Source: Streptomyces profundus (GTDB lineage: Bacteria > Actinomycetota > Actinomycetes > Streptomycetales > Streptomycetaceae). Taken from it: 64,000 bases of DNA. Made by a program: the position numbers and the translations under genes. The notes beneath the pieces are model-generated. The model did not search any database. It saw nothing but the letters and a program-made list of their open reading frames with translations, and had not been told where the DNA came from. The stretch's first letter is position 1; each line of letters starts with the position of its first letter. Shown one piece after another: positions 9,250 through 17,847 of the stretch. The DNA lies in NCBI RefSeq assembly GCF_020740535.1, contig NZ_CP082362.1, forward strand, positions 7,499,501-7,563,500. Reading direction: 5' to 3'.

Positions 9250-9834
9250 ATGCCGCAGAGGGTCGACCACGGAGAACGCCGCGAGCTGCTCGCCGACGCG
9301 CTGATGCGGCTTGCCGCGACACACGGTCTTGAGGGCGTGAGCCTGCGCCAGGTGGCGGCCGAGGCGGGCGTCTCGACCGGGATGGTGCAGCACTACTTCC
9401 GCACCAAGGACGAGATGATGACGTTCGCGCTGGCCATGGTCGGGAACCGGATTCGCGCCCGCTCCGAGGCGGCGGCGTCGTCGGCGACACCGCGCGAGTT
9501 CGTCCGCGGCGTCCTGCTCCAGATCCTGCCGCTCGACGACACCCGACGACTTGAGGGCCACGTCGGGCTCGCGTTCCTCGCGTACGCCGCGGTGAAGCCG
9601 GCGATCCGGGAAGGGATGCGCGAGGACGCCGAAGGGATGCGCGGGTTCATCGCGCGGCAGCTGCGCGCGGCCGGAGCTGACGGCATCGATCCCGAACTCG
9701 CGGCGATCGGCCTGATGGCGCTCGTCGACGGCCTCGGCATGCAACTGCTGTCACGGCAGTACGCGGAGAAGGACGCGGTCGCCGCGTTGGACGCCCAACT
9801 CGCCCTCATCTTCGGCGAGCCCGGGGCGCGCTGA
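9250..9834 (+). CDS. TetR/AcrR family transcriptional regulator
   Basis: 194 residues. The N-terminal helix-turn-helix (about 12-55) reads ELLADALMRLAATHGLEG then VSLRQVAAEAGVSTGMVQHYF with the usual RTKDEM continuation. The C-terminal domain (about 80-190) is a helical ligand-binding part of the TetR_C type. It is transcribed divergently from the phosphotransferase-like gene across a 109-bp gap that contains a paired direct repeat, so it most likely represses that gene and itself. The inducing ligand is unknown; a rifamycin-like compound would be the obvious guess given the neighbour. Confidence 0.9.
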   Translation: MPQRVDHGERRELLADALMRLAATHGLEGVSLRQVAAEAGVSTGMVQHYFRTKDEMMTFALAMVGNRIRARSEAAASSATPREFVRGVLLQILPLDDTRRLEGHVGLAFLAYAAVKPAIREGMREDAEGMRGFIARQLRAAGADGIDPELAAIGLMALVDGLGMQLLSRQYAEKDAVAALDAQLALIFGEPGAR

Positions 9835-10213
9835 CCGAGGCCGCCCGCCCGGCGTGCCCCCGAGCGCCGCCGCCGTCCGAGCCGGCTTCCCCCTCCTTTG
9901 CGCACGAGTCCTCCTCGCGTGACGGAGAGCCACCGCCGCACGGAAGTCGAGCCAGAACCTGTGCCGCGACAGCACTGAGCCATGAGGTTCGACGTCAGTT
10001 GGTCCTGCGCTGTCGCGCGCGTGGGGCAGGGCCAGTCGTAAGGTCCTGAGGCCCGGCCGGAGTCACCGACGTGGGGGCGAGATCCGGGGCCTTGGCCAGG
10101 GAGTTCGACCGGTTGGTCGCGTCGGCGCTCCACGCGGAGTCATCCCCTCCGTGGGGCCGCGTGGGTCGCGCGACGCCGGCACCGCCCCGTGCACGGGCCT
10201 CGCGGAACAGGGA
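9835..10213. other. Intergenic region between convergent genes, no gene seen
   Basis: About 380 bp between the TetR gene and the STAND gene, whose 3' ends face each other. I see no coding frame of merit. GCGACAGC near 9963 and GCTGTCGC near 10010 form a widely spaced inverted repeat of uncertain meaning. Confidence 0.4.
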
Positions 10214-12988
10214 TCAGTTGGGCAGTTCTCGCGCGGCACGGGCCCGCGCCGCGTGCACCAGCGCCTTGTCCGCGCGGACGGGGTCGCCGAGTTCACGGAA
10301 GAGCACGGCCGCGGCGGTGAGGTGGCCGGCGGCCTCGGTGAAGCGGCCGAGCTCGGACAGCGTGCGTCCGAGATTGGTCAGCACGATGCCCTCGCTGTGG
10401 CGGTCGCCGAGCTCGCGGCAGATGGCCAGCTCCTGGGCGCCGACGTTGACGGCGTCGGCCAGTTCGCCCGTTGCGACGAGGGCGCCGCCGAGGTTGCTCA
10501 GCGACAGGCCCTCACGAGTGCGGTCGCCCGTCTCCCCGAAGAGGGCGGCAGCGGTGGTGAGGTGGTCGACGGCCTCGGTGCATCTCCCCTCCTGGTTCCG
10601 GAGCAGGCCGAGGCTGCCAAGAGCCATGGCCTCGCCGTGGCGGTCGCCGGTCTCCTGGCAGACGGTGATCGCGTCGGTGAGCGTCTCGGCGGCCTCCACC
10701 GCCCGGCCTGACGCGATCAGGGTGGCGCCGAGGTTGTACAGCGTCGTGCCCTCGGTGTGCCGGTCGCCAGCGTCCCGGCAGGCGGCGATCGCGTCGTGGT
10801 ACGTCGTGATGGCCTCGTTCAGTTGGCCCAACTTGCGCAGGGCGCGCCCCAGGTTGCTCAGTGTCGCGCCTTCGCTGCGGTGGTCGCCCATCCTGCGGAA
10901 GAGGGCCGCGAGCTCGGTGAGGGTCCCGACGGCGCGCTCCGGCTTGCGTGCGTCCACCATGAGAGCCGCCATGTTCCCCATCACCTGTGCCTCGCTGTAG
11001 TAGTCGTCCGCCACGCGGAAGAGGGCGCGTGCGCGTTGGAAGGTCTCGGCCGCCTCGGGGAATCGCTCCAGACGTGTCAGGGCGCCGCCCAGGTTGGCCA
11101 ACGTCATGGCCTCGTTGTGCCGGTCGCCGGTATGCCGGTACATGTCGACGAGCTCCGTGAAGATGTCGACGGACCGTTCGAAGTCGCGAACGTGGATCAG
11201 GGCTGTCCCGAGAGTGTTCAGGGCGCGGCCCTCGCCCAGGCGGTCGCCGGCCTCGCGGGAGACGGTGGCGGCGGCGGTGCTGAGGCGGATGGAGTCGGCG
11301 AAGTGGCCGGCGTGGGTGAAGTACATGGTGAGAGCCTGAGCGAGGCCAGTGGCCGCGGCGTGGTGCCCGGGGGCGGCCAGGGCGGCCGAGACAAGGTTGC
11401 CGCGCTCGGCCTCCAGCCACGCCAGCGCTTGGCCGCGGTCCGCGAAGGTTCCGGAAGCGGGTGGCGGCGTGGGCCACAGGTGGGAGTCGGCGTCCTGGGC
11501 GGTGGTGAGGTAGTGGTGGAGGAGGCGCGACACCGCCGCCGCTCGGCCGTCGCGTACCGCCTCTCTCTGGCCGAGGTCGTCGGCGAAGAGACGGACGAGG
11601 TCGTGCATCGACCAGCGCTCCGGCCCTGCGGTGGCGGGCTCCAGAAGGTGGGTCCTGGCCAGGGCGGCGAGCAGACGCCGGGCCTGGGTGGCGGTCTCAC
11701 CGAGCAGCGCGGTGGCCGCGGCGGTCGACACGTCCGGCCCGGGCGCCGCGGCCAGCAGGCGCAGCGCGTGCTGTTGCGGCCGGGTCAGGTGCTGGTGGGA
11801 CAGCTCCAGCGACGCCCGCAAGGCCAAGGGGCGACCTTCGTCGTCCTCCCCGTCGTAGGCGAGCTGGTCCAGGCGGGTTTGGACATCCTCCAGTTCGTCC
11901 GCCTGGTCGACCAGCCGCCGGTCGGGCTCGTCCCGCAGCAGCGCCCCGATGATCCTCAGCGCCAGCGGCAGGTGCCCGCACAGCCGTGCCAGCCGCAGTG
12001 CGTCGTCGTGCTGTGCGGTGACGCGAGCGTCGTCGGTGCCGCCGGCCCGCAGCGTCTGGTCCACGAGGTCGACGGCGTCAGCCGGTTGCATCGGGGAGAG
12101 ACCGACGCGGCGGGCGGGCAGCGAGGACAGGGTGTGCCGCGAGGTGACCAGGGCCCGGTGCGGTGCGGCGGGCAGCAGGGGGCCGATCTGGCCGGGCTCG
12201 CGAACGTTGTCCAGGACCACGAGGAGCGGACGGCCCCGCGCTGCCTGGGTGTTCAGGTGGAGGCGCCAGGCATCCAGCTTCTCATCGGTGCCTGGCAGGT
12301 CCTTCGCCCTCACCCCGAGAGCGCGCAGGAAACGGTCCGCGATCGCACCCGTTTCCACCTGCGGGGCGTTGCTGTGACCACGCAGGTCGGCGAAGAGGAT
12401 CCCGCCGGGGAACCACCCTCGCGCCCGAGCCTGGTGAGCGGCGTGCACAGCCAGGGCCGTCTTACCGACGCCTCCCATCCCCGCCACCGCCGACACGACC
12501 ACCGCAGCCGCCGCGGCGTCTCCCGGACCGCCATGGGGACCGCCGTCAGGGTCCAGCAGATCCAGGATCACGGCCAGTTCGGCGGCACGGCCGGTGAATC
12601 CCGCCGGGTCACGGGGCAGCGTCACAGGACCGGGCGGCGGGCCCGGTGACGCGGCCCGGGTGGCGGGGCGACCGCCGCGCATGGAGTCGCGCTCCGAACG
12701 GGCCGCCGCCAGGAGCTGCTGCCACCACCCCTCGCTCCGCCCTACGTATCCGCTTCCTGAGCGCGCCGCTCGCTGTTGGAGAAAGCCGACGAGGGCCATG
12801 ACATACCGGTCGTGGCGCGGGTCGGGAACGGTGCGGCCGTTCAGCCAGTCGCTGAGGGTCGACACGCCGATCCTCGCTGGCGGGGTCTGCTCCTTTCCGA
12901 GGCGCACCAGGCGCTCCAGCGTCGGGCGCCCCGCGCTCTCGCGCGCCCTGGCGAGCTCTGCACCGAACCGCCGCGCGCGCTGCTCCAC
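10214..12988 (-). CDS. STAND NTPase: XRE-like N-terminus, NB-ARC, TPR array
   Basis: 924 residues from the GTG at 12988, preceded by GGGAGG at good spacing; an upstream in-frame start would add 23 unrelated residues. Residues 1-105 form an XRE-like helical DNA-binding part (STLSDWLNGRTVPD). Residues 125-470 are an NB-ARC module: Walker A GMGGVGKT (170-177), Walker B LLVVLDN (255-261), and ALVTSR as sensor. From about 560 to the end there are around nine TPRs of the pattern LGxALxxLGRxxEA with DRHTEG-type linkers. This is the architecture of actinobacterial signal-transducing ATPases that oligomerise on ligand binding. Whether it acts as transcription regulator or defence sensor is not determinable here. 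A 42-residue peptide gene is divergent to it. Confidence 0.88.
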   Translation of the reverse strand: MEQRARRFGAELARARESAGRPTLERLVRLGKEQTPPARIGVSTLSDWLNGRTVPDPRHDRYVMALVGFLQQRAARSGSGYVGRSEGWWQQLLAAARSERDSMRGGRPATRAASPGPPPGPVTLPRDPAGFTGRAAELAVILDLLDPDGGPHGGPGDAAAAAVVVSAVAGMGGVGKTALAVHAAHQARARGWFPGGILFADLRGHSNAPQVETGAIADRFLRALGVRAKDLPGTDEKLDAWRLHLNTQAARGRPLLVVLDNVREPGQIGPLLPAAPHRALVTSRHTLSSLPARRVGLSPMQPADAVDLVDQTLRAGGTDDARVTAQHDDALRLARLCGHLPLALRIIGALLRDEPDRRLVDQADELEDVQTRLDQLAYDGEDDEGRPLALRASLELSHQHLTRPQQHALRLLAAAPGPDVSTAAATALLGETATQARRLLAALARTHLLEPATAGPERWSMHDLVRLFADDLGQREAVRDGRAAAVSRLLHHYLTTAQDADSHLWPTPPPASGTFADRGQALAWLEAERGNLVSAALAAPGHHAAATGLAQALTMYFTHAGHFADSIRLSTAAATVSREAGDRLGEGRALNTLGTALIHVRDFERSVDIFTELVDMYRHTGDRHNEAMTLANLGGALTRLERFPEAAETFQRARALFRVADDYYSEAQVMGNMAALMVDARKPERAVGTLTELAALFRRMGDHRSEGATLSNLGRALRKLGQLNEAITTYHDAIAACRDAGDRHTEGTTLYNLGATLIASGRAVEAAETLTDAITVCQETGDRHGEAMALGSLGLLRNQEGRCTEAVDHLTTAAALFGETGDRTREGLSLSNLGGALVATGELADAVNVGAQELAICRELGDRHSEGIVLTNLGRTLSELGRFTEAAGHLTAAAVLFRELGDPVRADKALVHAARARAARELPN

Positions 12989-13164
12989 GCCACCCTCCCG
13001 AACTCCCCGGAAAAGACTGTGAGATGCCAGCCCACCAGGCTTGTCACGGCCGCACAAGCCTCCGGCAGCGCTCCGACACCTCGCCGGAAACTCCCCGGAG
13101 GCGCGGGACTGGTGCCGCAGCCGGGTCGCATCGGGCGACCCGCCACGCGGCGAAGGAGACCGCC

Positions 13165-13293
13165 ATGAGCGACACCCACACCCCGAACCCGGCCACCCGT
13201 CCCCGCGGCTTGCTCGCCAAGGCCCTGCGCCTCCTCGCGCTGGCCGCCGTGAGCGGCGCCGTTGAGGGCGTCGTCAGCTGGCTCCTCAGGTGA
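13165..13293 (+). CDS. Small hydrophobic peptide, 42 aa
   Basis: Starts at the ATG at 13165 behind a good GAAGGAG site. The product has a polar proline-rich N-terminus (residues 1-17) and one hydrophobic or amphipathic helix (about 18-40; LLAKALRLLALAAVSGAVEG, ending in VVSWLLR). It is divergent from the STAND NTPase gene with a 176-bp gap. No family is recognised. It could be a membrane-active peptide, a small regulator or a chance frame, but the ribosome binding site and composition favour a real gene. Confidence 0.55.
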   Translation: MSDTHTPNPATRPRGLLAKALRLLALAAVSGAVEGVVSWLLR

Positions 13294-13421
13294 ACGCCGC
13301 CGAGCGGAGGAGCCGTTCGCGGAGTTCGACCGCACACGCGGCCGTCAGAGCACCGTCGTCGTCCAGGCGTGGGTTCGATCAATCGGCGCTGCCGCGGCCG
13401 GTGGGCACGAGGGCCGTGTCG

Positions 13422-13919
13422 TCAGGGGCGGTTCGGGTCGGAGTGCACCACCATGAAGAGCGACCAGGCGGGCGCGGCCGGGTCGTCCGGGCGGGCGGCG
13501 AACTCCTCCAGCAGATCCTTGAGCCGGGTGCGGAACTCCTCCATCTGCGGCGGTGGCAGGCGTAGCGCCATCCTGGTGCCCTCGGCCTCCGCATCGGGGA
13601 CGAGGGCGAGTTCCTCCAGGAACGCGTCGAGCATCGACCGGTCCAGCGCCGGCGTTTCGAGGCGCCAGCTCTTGTACGTCGCCAGATACGGGATCTCTCG
13701 TGCGCCGCGCGCGCCGCGCCGTTCTTCCTGCGCCTCCAGGAATCCGGTGCGGACCAGCGTCCTGGTGTGGTGCAGCACGCTGGCCGGGTCGCGCCCGAGG
13801 ATCGCCGCGATCTCCTTGTTCGTGTGCGGCTTCCGCACGCAGATGCGCAGGATGCGCAGGCGGAGGGCGGAGGCGAGCGCCTTCGCCTCCGCGTCGGTCG
13901 CCGGCCGGCGTTCGGTCAT
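13422..13919 (-). CDS. ArsR-like winged-helix transcriptional regulator
   Basis: 165 residues from the ATG at 13919 (MTERRPATDAEA); an in-frame start 69 bp upstream would run through the operator palindrome. The N-terminal half is a winged helix of the HTH_20/ArsR type: ALASALRLRILRIC, then KPHTNKEIAAILGRDPASVLHHTRTLVRTGFL. The C-terminal half (about 85-165) is helical, with LDAFLEELALVPD and MEEFRTRLKDLLEEFA, as in Streptomyces regulators of this type that sense small ligands. It is divergent from a methyltransferase gene, and a perfect palindrome lies between the two starts, so it probably represses both. Confidence 0.85.
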   Translation of the reverse strand: MTERRPATDAEAKALASALRLRILRICVRKPHTNKEIAAILGRDPASVLHHTRTLVRTGFLEAQEERRGARGAREIPYLATYKSWRLETPALDRSMLDAFLEELALVPDAEAEGTRMALRLPPPQMEEFRTRLKDLLEEFAARPDDPAAPAWSLFMVVHSDPNRP

Positions 13920-13968
13920 GACCAGCAGCGTACTGAAGAGCGGGCAGCCCGGGGAAGGGCAGGACCGC

Positions 13969-13994
13969 GAGTGATTGACAAAACTCAATCACTC
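13969..13994. promoter_or_regulatory. Perfect 10+10-bp palindrome, candidate ArsR-type operator
   Basis: GAGTGATTGA and its exact reverse complement TCAATCACTC are separated by six bases (13979-13984). The site lies 50 bp upstream of the regulator start (13919) and 88 bp before the methyltransferase start (14082). Size and ATTGA/TCAAT core resemble operators of ArsR/HTH_20 repressors. The palindrome is seen; the binding protein is inferred from position. Confidence 0.7.
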
Positions 13995-14081
13995 GTTCAG
14001 GGTTTCGCTGTGCCCTCCGCAGCCCGGGGATCCGCGGATCTCCCGCCACGCCCACTGTGGCCCGAACAAACGAGGTTAACC

Positions 14082-14909
14082 ATGCCGAACCACCCCGGAA
14101 CAACCGGCGGGACCGCCGCTCCCGAGAGTTCCGCGGAACAGGCGGATGTCCCACCGAACCAGCAGATGGTGGTCAGTCCCGTCGAGGCTCCCCCGGGGCC
14201 CGGGGAGAGGGTCAACGACTACGACGGTTTCGCCGAGGCGTATGCGGACTACAACGAGATCAGCCTCCTCAACGCCTACTATGCGCACCCCGCGATCGTG
14301 GACCTGGCCGGCGACGTGGCGGGCCGCCGGATACTCGACGCCGGCTGCGGCGCCGGCCCCGTGGCCGACGCCCTGCGCGAGCGGGGCGCCGTCGTCGCCG
14401 GGTTCGACTCCAGCGCCGGAATGCTGGCGCTGGCCCGGCGCCGGCTCGGCGACGCCGTGGTGCTGGAACGCGCCGAACTGGGCGGCCCGCTGCCCTTCGC
14501 CGACGCCGAGTTCGACGACGTCGTCGCTTCCCTGGTCCTGCACTATCTGGAGGACTGGACGACGGCCCTGGCCGAACTGCGGCGCGTGCTGAAGCCCGGC
14601 GGGCGCCTCATCGGGTCAGTCCACCACCCCTTCGTCAGCCATCTGACGGCACCGCCCGGAACCGACTACTTCGCGACCCGCTCCACCTCCCAGTGGTGGG
14701 AACTCGGCGGCACGAAGCACCTGATGACCTTCTGGGACCGGCCGCTGCACGCGATCACCGACGCGTTCACCGCGGCCGGCTTCCGGATCGACGTCATCAG
14801 CGAACCGGCCCCGGGGCCCGGCACCCGCGAACGGTTCCCCGAGGTCTTCGAGCAGAGGGAGTCGGGCAGGTTCCTGTGCTTCCTGTTCTTCGTCCTCACG
14901 AAGGTTTGA
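14082..14909 (+). CDS. Class I SAM-dependent methyltransferase (copy 1)
   Basis: 275 residues from the ATG at 14082. A polar N-terminal extension of about 40 residues precedes VNDYDGFAEAYADYNE. The SAM-binding motif I is RRILDAGCGAGPV, followed by VVAGFDSSAGML (acidic-loop region), FDDVVASLVLHYLEDW and LRRVLKPGGRLI, the usual Methyltransf_11/25 series. The end ESGRFLCFLFFVLTKV is closely echoed by a paralogue 2.7 kb downstream. Substrate unknown. It is divergent from the ArsR-like regulator, and the palindrome between them suggests ligand-induced expression, as for detoxifying methyltransferases. Confidence 0.88.
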   Translation: MPNHPGTTGGTAAPESSAEQADVPPNQQMVVSPVEAPPGPGERVNDYDGFAEAYADYNEISLLNAYYAHPAIVDLAGDVAGRRILDAGCGAGPVADALRERGAVVAGFDSSAGMLALARRRLGDAVVLERAELGGPLPFADAEFDDVVASLVLHYLEDWTTALAELRRVLKPGGRLIGSVHHPFVSHLTAPPGTDYFATRSTSQWWELGGTKHLMTFWDRPLHAITDAFTAAGFRIDVISEPAPGPGTRERFPEVFEQRESGRFLCFLFFVLTKV

Positions 14910-14937
14910 CCTCCGCCCTCGGGTGGGCCGTCGGCTC

Positions 14938-15200
14938 AGGAGCCGGTCTCACGCACGTCGCGTACGGTGGCCTTCCCGGGTGCGGTCGCGGATGTACTCG
15001 CGCTCCATGCCGGACACGGCCGCGAGCACTTCGGCGCTCCCGCGAGGAACTCCAGGCCGGCGTCGCTCACTCTTGGTTCCTCGGCGAGCATGGCGAGTTC
15101 GGTGCCGCGACCGAGGCGCTTGTGCTCGTGCACGTCGAGGGTCACGGCGATGCCGGAGGAGCGGGATCCCACCGGCGACCCGCGCGGCGGCCTCCAACTC
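14938..15200 (-). pseudogene. Serine site-specific recombinase remnant
   Basis: On the minus strand one frame reads VTLDVHEHKRLGRGTELAML then SDAGLEFLAG, and after a shift to the next frame near 15045 it continues VLAAVSGMEREYIRDRTREG. Together these are the middle of a resolvase/invertase-type serine recombinase, from the catalytic domain's C-terminal half to the E-helix region (GMEREYIRDRT is a recurrent motif). The catalytic serine N-terminus and the DNA-binding C-terminus are missing. It marks a past mobile-element event between the two methyltransferase paralogues. Confidence 0.7.
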
Positions 15201-15243
15201 GGGGCGCCTGGCGGTGTCTCAACAGCGGTGCCGATCTGATCCC

Positions 15244-16230
15244 TCAGCCCGTACCGCCTACCAGCGCCTCGCCGAGCGGAGTGCGCCGGTAGAGCACCGA
15301 CCGTCCGGACCGGGCGCGGACGAGCAGTCCCGCGCCGCGCAGGATGGCGAGGTGGTCTCCCACCGCGCCGGGTGTCATGGCGAGGCTTCGGGCGAGGTGG
15401 CTGGTACTGGCCGGGGCCTCCAGCGCCAACAGCAGCCGGGCCCGGGACCGGCCGATCAGCGCGGTCAGCGTGTCCGGTCGGGGGACGGTCTCCTGCTCGC
15501 CCCACAGGGCGGCGATGCCGCGGGCACGGTAGACCAAGGTCCTGGGCCAGGGCCAGGGGTCTGCCAGGTGGGCGGCGATGTTCGCGACGAAGACCGAAGG
15601 GATCAGCAGGAGTCCGTCGCCGGCGAGGCGGACGGGCTCGACGTGGGAGAAGTGGCCGATCTCGATACCGCCGGCCTGCCAGGTGATGCTCGGGTGCAGG
15701 CTCTCGATGGTCGTGACCCATCCGCGTTCGCCGATCGTACCCACCCGGTGCACGACGTCGCGCTCACAGATCGCGCGCAGTTGCGGCCAGTCAGCGGCGA
15801 GCAGTTCGTGCCAGGCCCGGTCCATCGCCTCGGCGATCCTGGAGACGGCGTCCGTCGAGTCCAGCACCGCGCGCACGCGGGGATCACCGGCGGACGGGCC
15901 GGTCGCGTGGGCGGCGATTTCGAGGCGGGCCGCTTCCAGCGGTGTGGCCCGGATCATGGCCAGGTCGTCTGCCCAGGTCTGGTTGAGCCCACGAGGGGGC
16001 GGGGCCACGAAGCTCGGTCCGGTTCGCGGGTTGTGCAGCGCGAGGACGGCGTTCAGCTCACTCTCGCGGCGAAGCCGCTCAAAGGCCGGGAGGAGCCGGC
16101 TGGCCCACGCGCGCGGCAGCGGTCCGCCCTGGCCAGCGAGTGAGCGCAGCATGAGGCAGAGGTCCAGCGCGGGCGACAGCGCGAAACGGCTGCGCAACAG
16201 GTCCTCGACGGAGACTTCGAAGCGGAGCAC
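15244..16230 (-). CDS. DUF5937 / ArsR-like winged-helix regulator
   Basis: 328 residues from a GTG at 16230. The N-terminal two thirds (1-250) match the Streptomyces DUF5937 domain: MLRFEVSVEDLLRSRFALSPALDL at the start, and a conserved block around LLLIPSVFVANIAAHLADPWPW. The C-terminal winged helix (about 260-322) reads ARLLLALEAPASTSHLARSL, TPGAVGDHLAILRGAGLL and GRSVLYRRTPLGEALV, an ArsR-type DNA-binding domain. The gene is divergent from the broken DinB gene and the second methyltransferase. It probably senses a small ligand through the N-terminal domain; the target is unknown. Confidence 0.85.
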   Translation of the reverse strand: MLRFEVSVEDLLRSRFALSPALDLCLMLRSLAGQGGPLPRAWASRLLPAFERLRRESELNAVLALHNPRTGPSFVAPPPRGLNQTWADDLAMIRATPLEAARLEIAAHATGPSAGDPRVRAVLDSTDAVSRIAEAMDRAWHELLAADWPQLRAICERDVVHRVGTIGERGWVTTIESLHPSITWQAGGIEIGHFSHVEPVRLAGDGLLLIPSVFVANIAAHLADPWPWPRTLVYRARGIAALWGEQETVPRPDTLTALIGRSRARLLLALEAPASTSHLARSLAMTPGAVGDHLAILRGAGLLVRARSGRSVLYRRTPLGEALVGGTG

Positions 16231-16319
16231 CGCGCCATGCTACCGAGGGATGTCTGTTCCGATTCGTCCAGCGACGAATCATTGGTGCTGGGCGCGGGGG
16301 CACGGCGAGGTTGGGCGTC

Positions 16320-16712
16320 ATGACCCCAACCGCCGAGCCCGCGCAGGGCGACCACCGTGCCACCTACCGGGAGGTGCTCGCCGAGCCGCCTGGCGCCAGG
16401 CCGCGAGGCGCTGCTCCGGAAACCCGACGGCTTGTCCGCACACGACGCCCGCCGGACTGACTCCGACGGCGACGATCCCTGGGCGACGGAGGACGAGACC
16501 CGCGATCAGATCATCGGGCTCTACCGGCGCACCTGGGAACACCCGGACGCGACGATCAACGAGCTTGCCCTCGACGCCCCCGGCCACGTGCCGTGGCGGC
16601 CGGAGCCCCGTCCCACACGAACCTGTTCGCCACCATGATCCATGTCCTCGGCGAGTCCGTCCGGCATACCGGGCACGCCGATGTCCTGCGCGAGGGCCTC
16701 GACGGCCGGACC
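16320..16712 (+). pseudogene. DinB/DUF664 family gene, frameshifted and internally deleted
   Basis: An ATG at 16320 opens with MTPTAEPAQGDHRATYREVL in one frame. The next frame carries REALLRKPDGLSAHDARRTD, then WATEDETRDQIIGLYRRTWE and LALDAPGHVPWRPE. A third frame ends ATMIHVLGESVRHTGHADVL. These are the successive segments of actinobacterial DUF664 (DinB-like, mycothiol-dependent family) proteins, with the usual middle block missing and at least two frame changes. The last frame runs open into the methyltransferase reading frame. A dead gene. Confidence 0.75.
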
Positions 16713-16760
16713 GGGTCGCGCGCCGAACACGAGAAGCAGAGCGATGAGGAAGCCCACACC

Positions 16761-17549
16761 ATGATCTCCAACGAGCGCCAAGAACACGTGATGTCCGTCA
16801 GGCTGGCCTCGCCAGGCGCGGCGGGAGTCGATCCGCCGAAGGTCAACGACTACGACAGCTTCGCCAAGGCATACGCCGCCGTGAACGAAACCAACCTGGT
16901 CAACGCCTACTACGAGCGTCCCGCGATGCTGGCCCTCGCCGGAGACGTGGCCGGCCGGCGGATCCTCGACGTCGGCTGCGGATCGGGGCTCCTGTTCGCC
17001 GCGCTGGGCGACCGTGGCGCCATGGTGAGTGGCTTCGACTCAAGCGCCGGGATGCTGGAGCTGGCCCGGCGGCGGCTCGGCGTCGGTGCGGACCTGCGGG
17101 TGGCGGACCTGGGCAGCCCGCTTCCCTATCCTGATGACACGTTCGACGACGTGGTCGCGTCCCTGGTGCTGCACTACCTGGAGGACTGGGGGCCCGCTCT
17201 GGCCGAGCTGCGACGCGTCCTCAAGCCCGGCGGTCGGCTGATCGCTTCCGTCGACCATCCCTTTGCCGTCAACCTCATACACCGCGAGGCCGGCCGCGAG
17301 GCGGAATGCGACTACTTCGACACCACCAACTGGACCGTGGAGTGGACGATCGGCGGCCAGACCGCCTTGGTGAGTCGCTGGCACAGGCCGTTGCACGCGA
17401 CGATCGAGGCGTTCACCGGGGCTGGTTTCCGGATCACGGTCATCAGCGAGCCGGATCCTGATCCCGCCGCCAGCGAGCGGTTTCCCGAGGCCATCGCGGC
17501 CATGCCGCGCTTCCTGTCCTTCCTGTTCTTCGTCCTGCGGGCCGAGTAG
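16761..17549 (+). CDS. Class I SAM-dependent methyltransferase (copy 2)
   Basis: 262 residues from the ATG at 16761 (GAGGA upstream, slightly far); 16791 is an alternative. The protein parallels copy 1 almost motif for motif: VNDYDSFAKAYAAVNETNLVNAYYE, RRILDVGCGSGLL, VSGFDSSAGMLELARRRLG, FDDVVASLVLHYLEDW, LRRVLKPGGRLIASVDHPF, and FLSFLFFVLRAE at the end. It lacks the long N-terminal extension of copy 1. The frame is fused upstream with the DinB pseudogene, but that part is not expected to be translated. Likely a tandem duplicate or parallel acquisition of copy 1. Confidence 0.88.
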   Translation: MISNERQEHVMSVRLASPGAAGVDPPKVNDYDSFAKAYAAVNETNLVNAYYERPAMLALAGDVAGRRILDVGCGSGLLFAALGDRGAMVSGFDSSAGMLELARRRLGVGADLRVADLGSPLPYPDDTFDDVVASLVLHYLEDWGPALAELRRVLKPGGRLIASVDHPFAVNLIHREAGREAECDYFDTTNWTVEWTIGGQTALVSRWHRPLHATIEAFTGAGFRITVISEPDPDPAASERFPEAIAAMPRFLSFLFFVLRAE

Positions 17550-17734
17550 CGACCGAAACGACCCGTGCCCGCGGATCGGCCGGCGGCCCGCGTTCGTCCG
17601 CCGCTTCCCGGCAGGCCAGGCGCCGTGCGGCGGTGGTTGGCGACCACGCGGCGCCACCCGCAGCCGAGCACCGACTCGATTCTCCGGGCGGGGGAGGCGC
17701 TCAACAGCCGTCTGACGGCGCGTCGTCCGGGCGC

Positions 17735-17830
17735 GGACCCCGCTGCTCCCCAGGACCGGAACGCGGGGGCATCTCCGAGTGGTGCGGTGATCCTTGATCG
17801 GGAATGGCGAAAGGCCCGCTGAGCTGGGAG
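17735..17830. repeat. 96-bp direct repeat, left copy
   Basis: Matches 25664-25759 in the same orientation at 94 of 96 positions (differences at the GAG/GGG and CGCT/CACT steps). In one frame both copies encode DPAAPQDRNAGAS and end in ILDREWRKA plus a stop, with weak amino-acid similarity extending further left. The right copy abuts a tRNA-Pro, and a broken integrase lies just inside this left copy, so the pair may be an attachment-site duplication. Alternatively both are 3' ends of a small repeated gene. Confidence 0.85.
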
Positions 17831-17847
17831 GATTCTCCCGGCTCAGC
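17818..17847. terminator. Stem-loop terminator candidate
   Basis: GCTGAGCTGGGAG and CTCCCGGCTCAGC pair around a GATT loop, 12 of 13 positions Watson-Crick plus one wobble. The stem begins inside the 96-bp repeat. A related but weaker hairpin follows the right repeat copy next to the tRNA. Confidence 0.6.

Noticed and set aside
9962..10018. Widely spaced inverted repeat as a terminator
   Set aside because: The loop of about 40 bases is long and no other terminator feature is present.
17736..17830. 96-bp repeat as part of a CRISPR array or IS end
   Set aside because: Only two distant copies, no spacers, no inverted ends.
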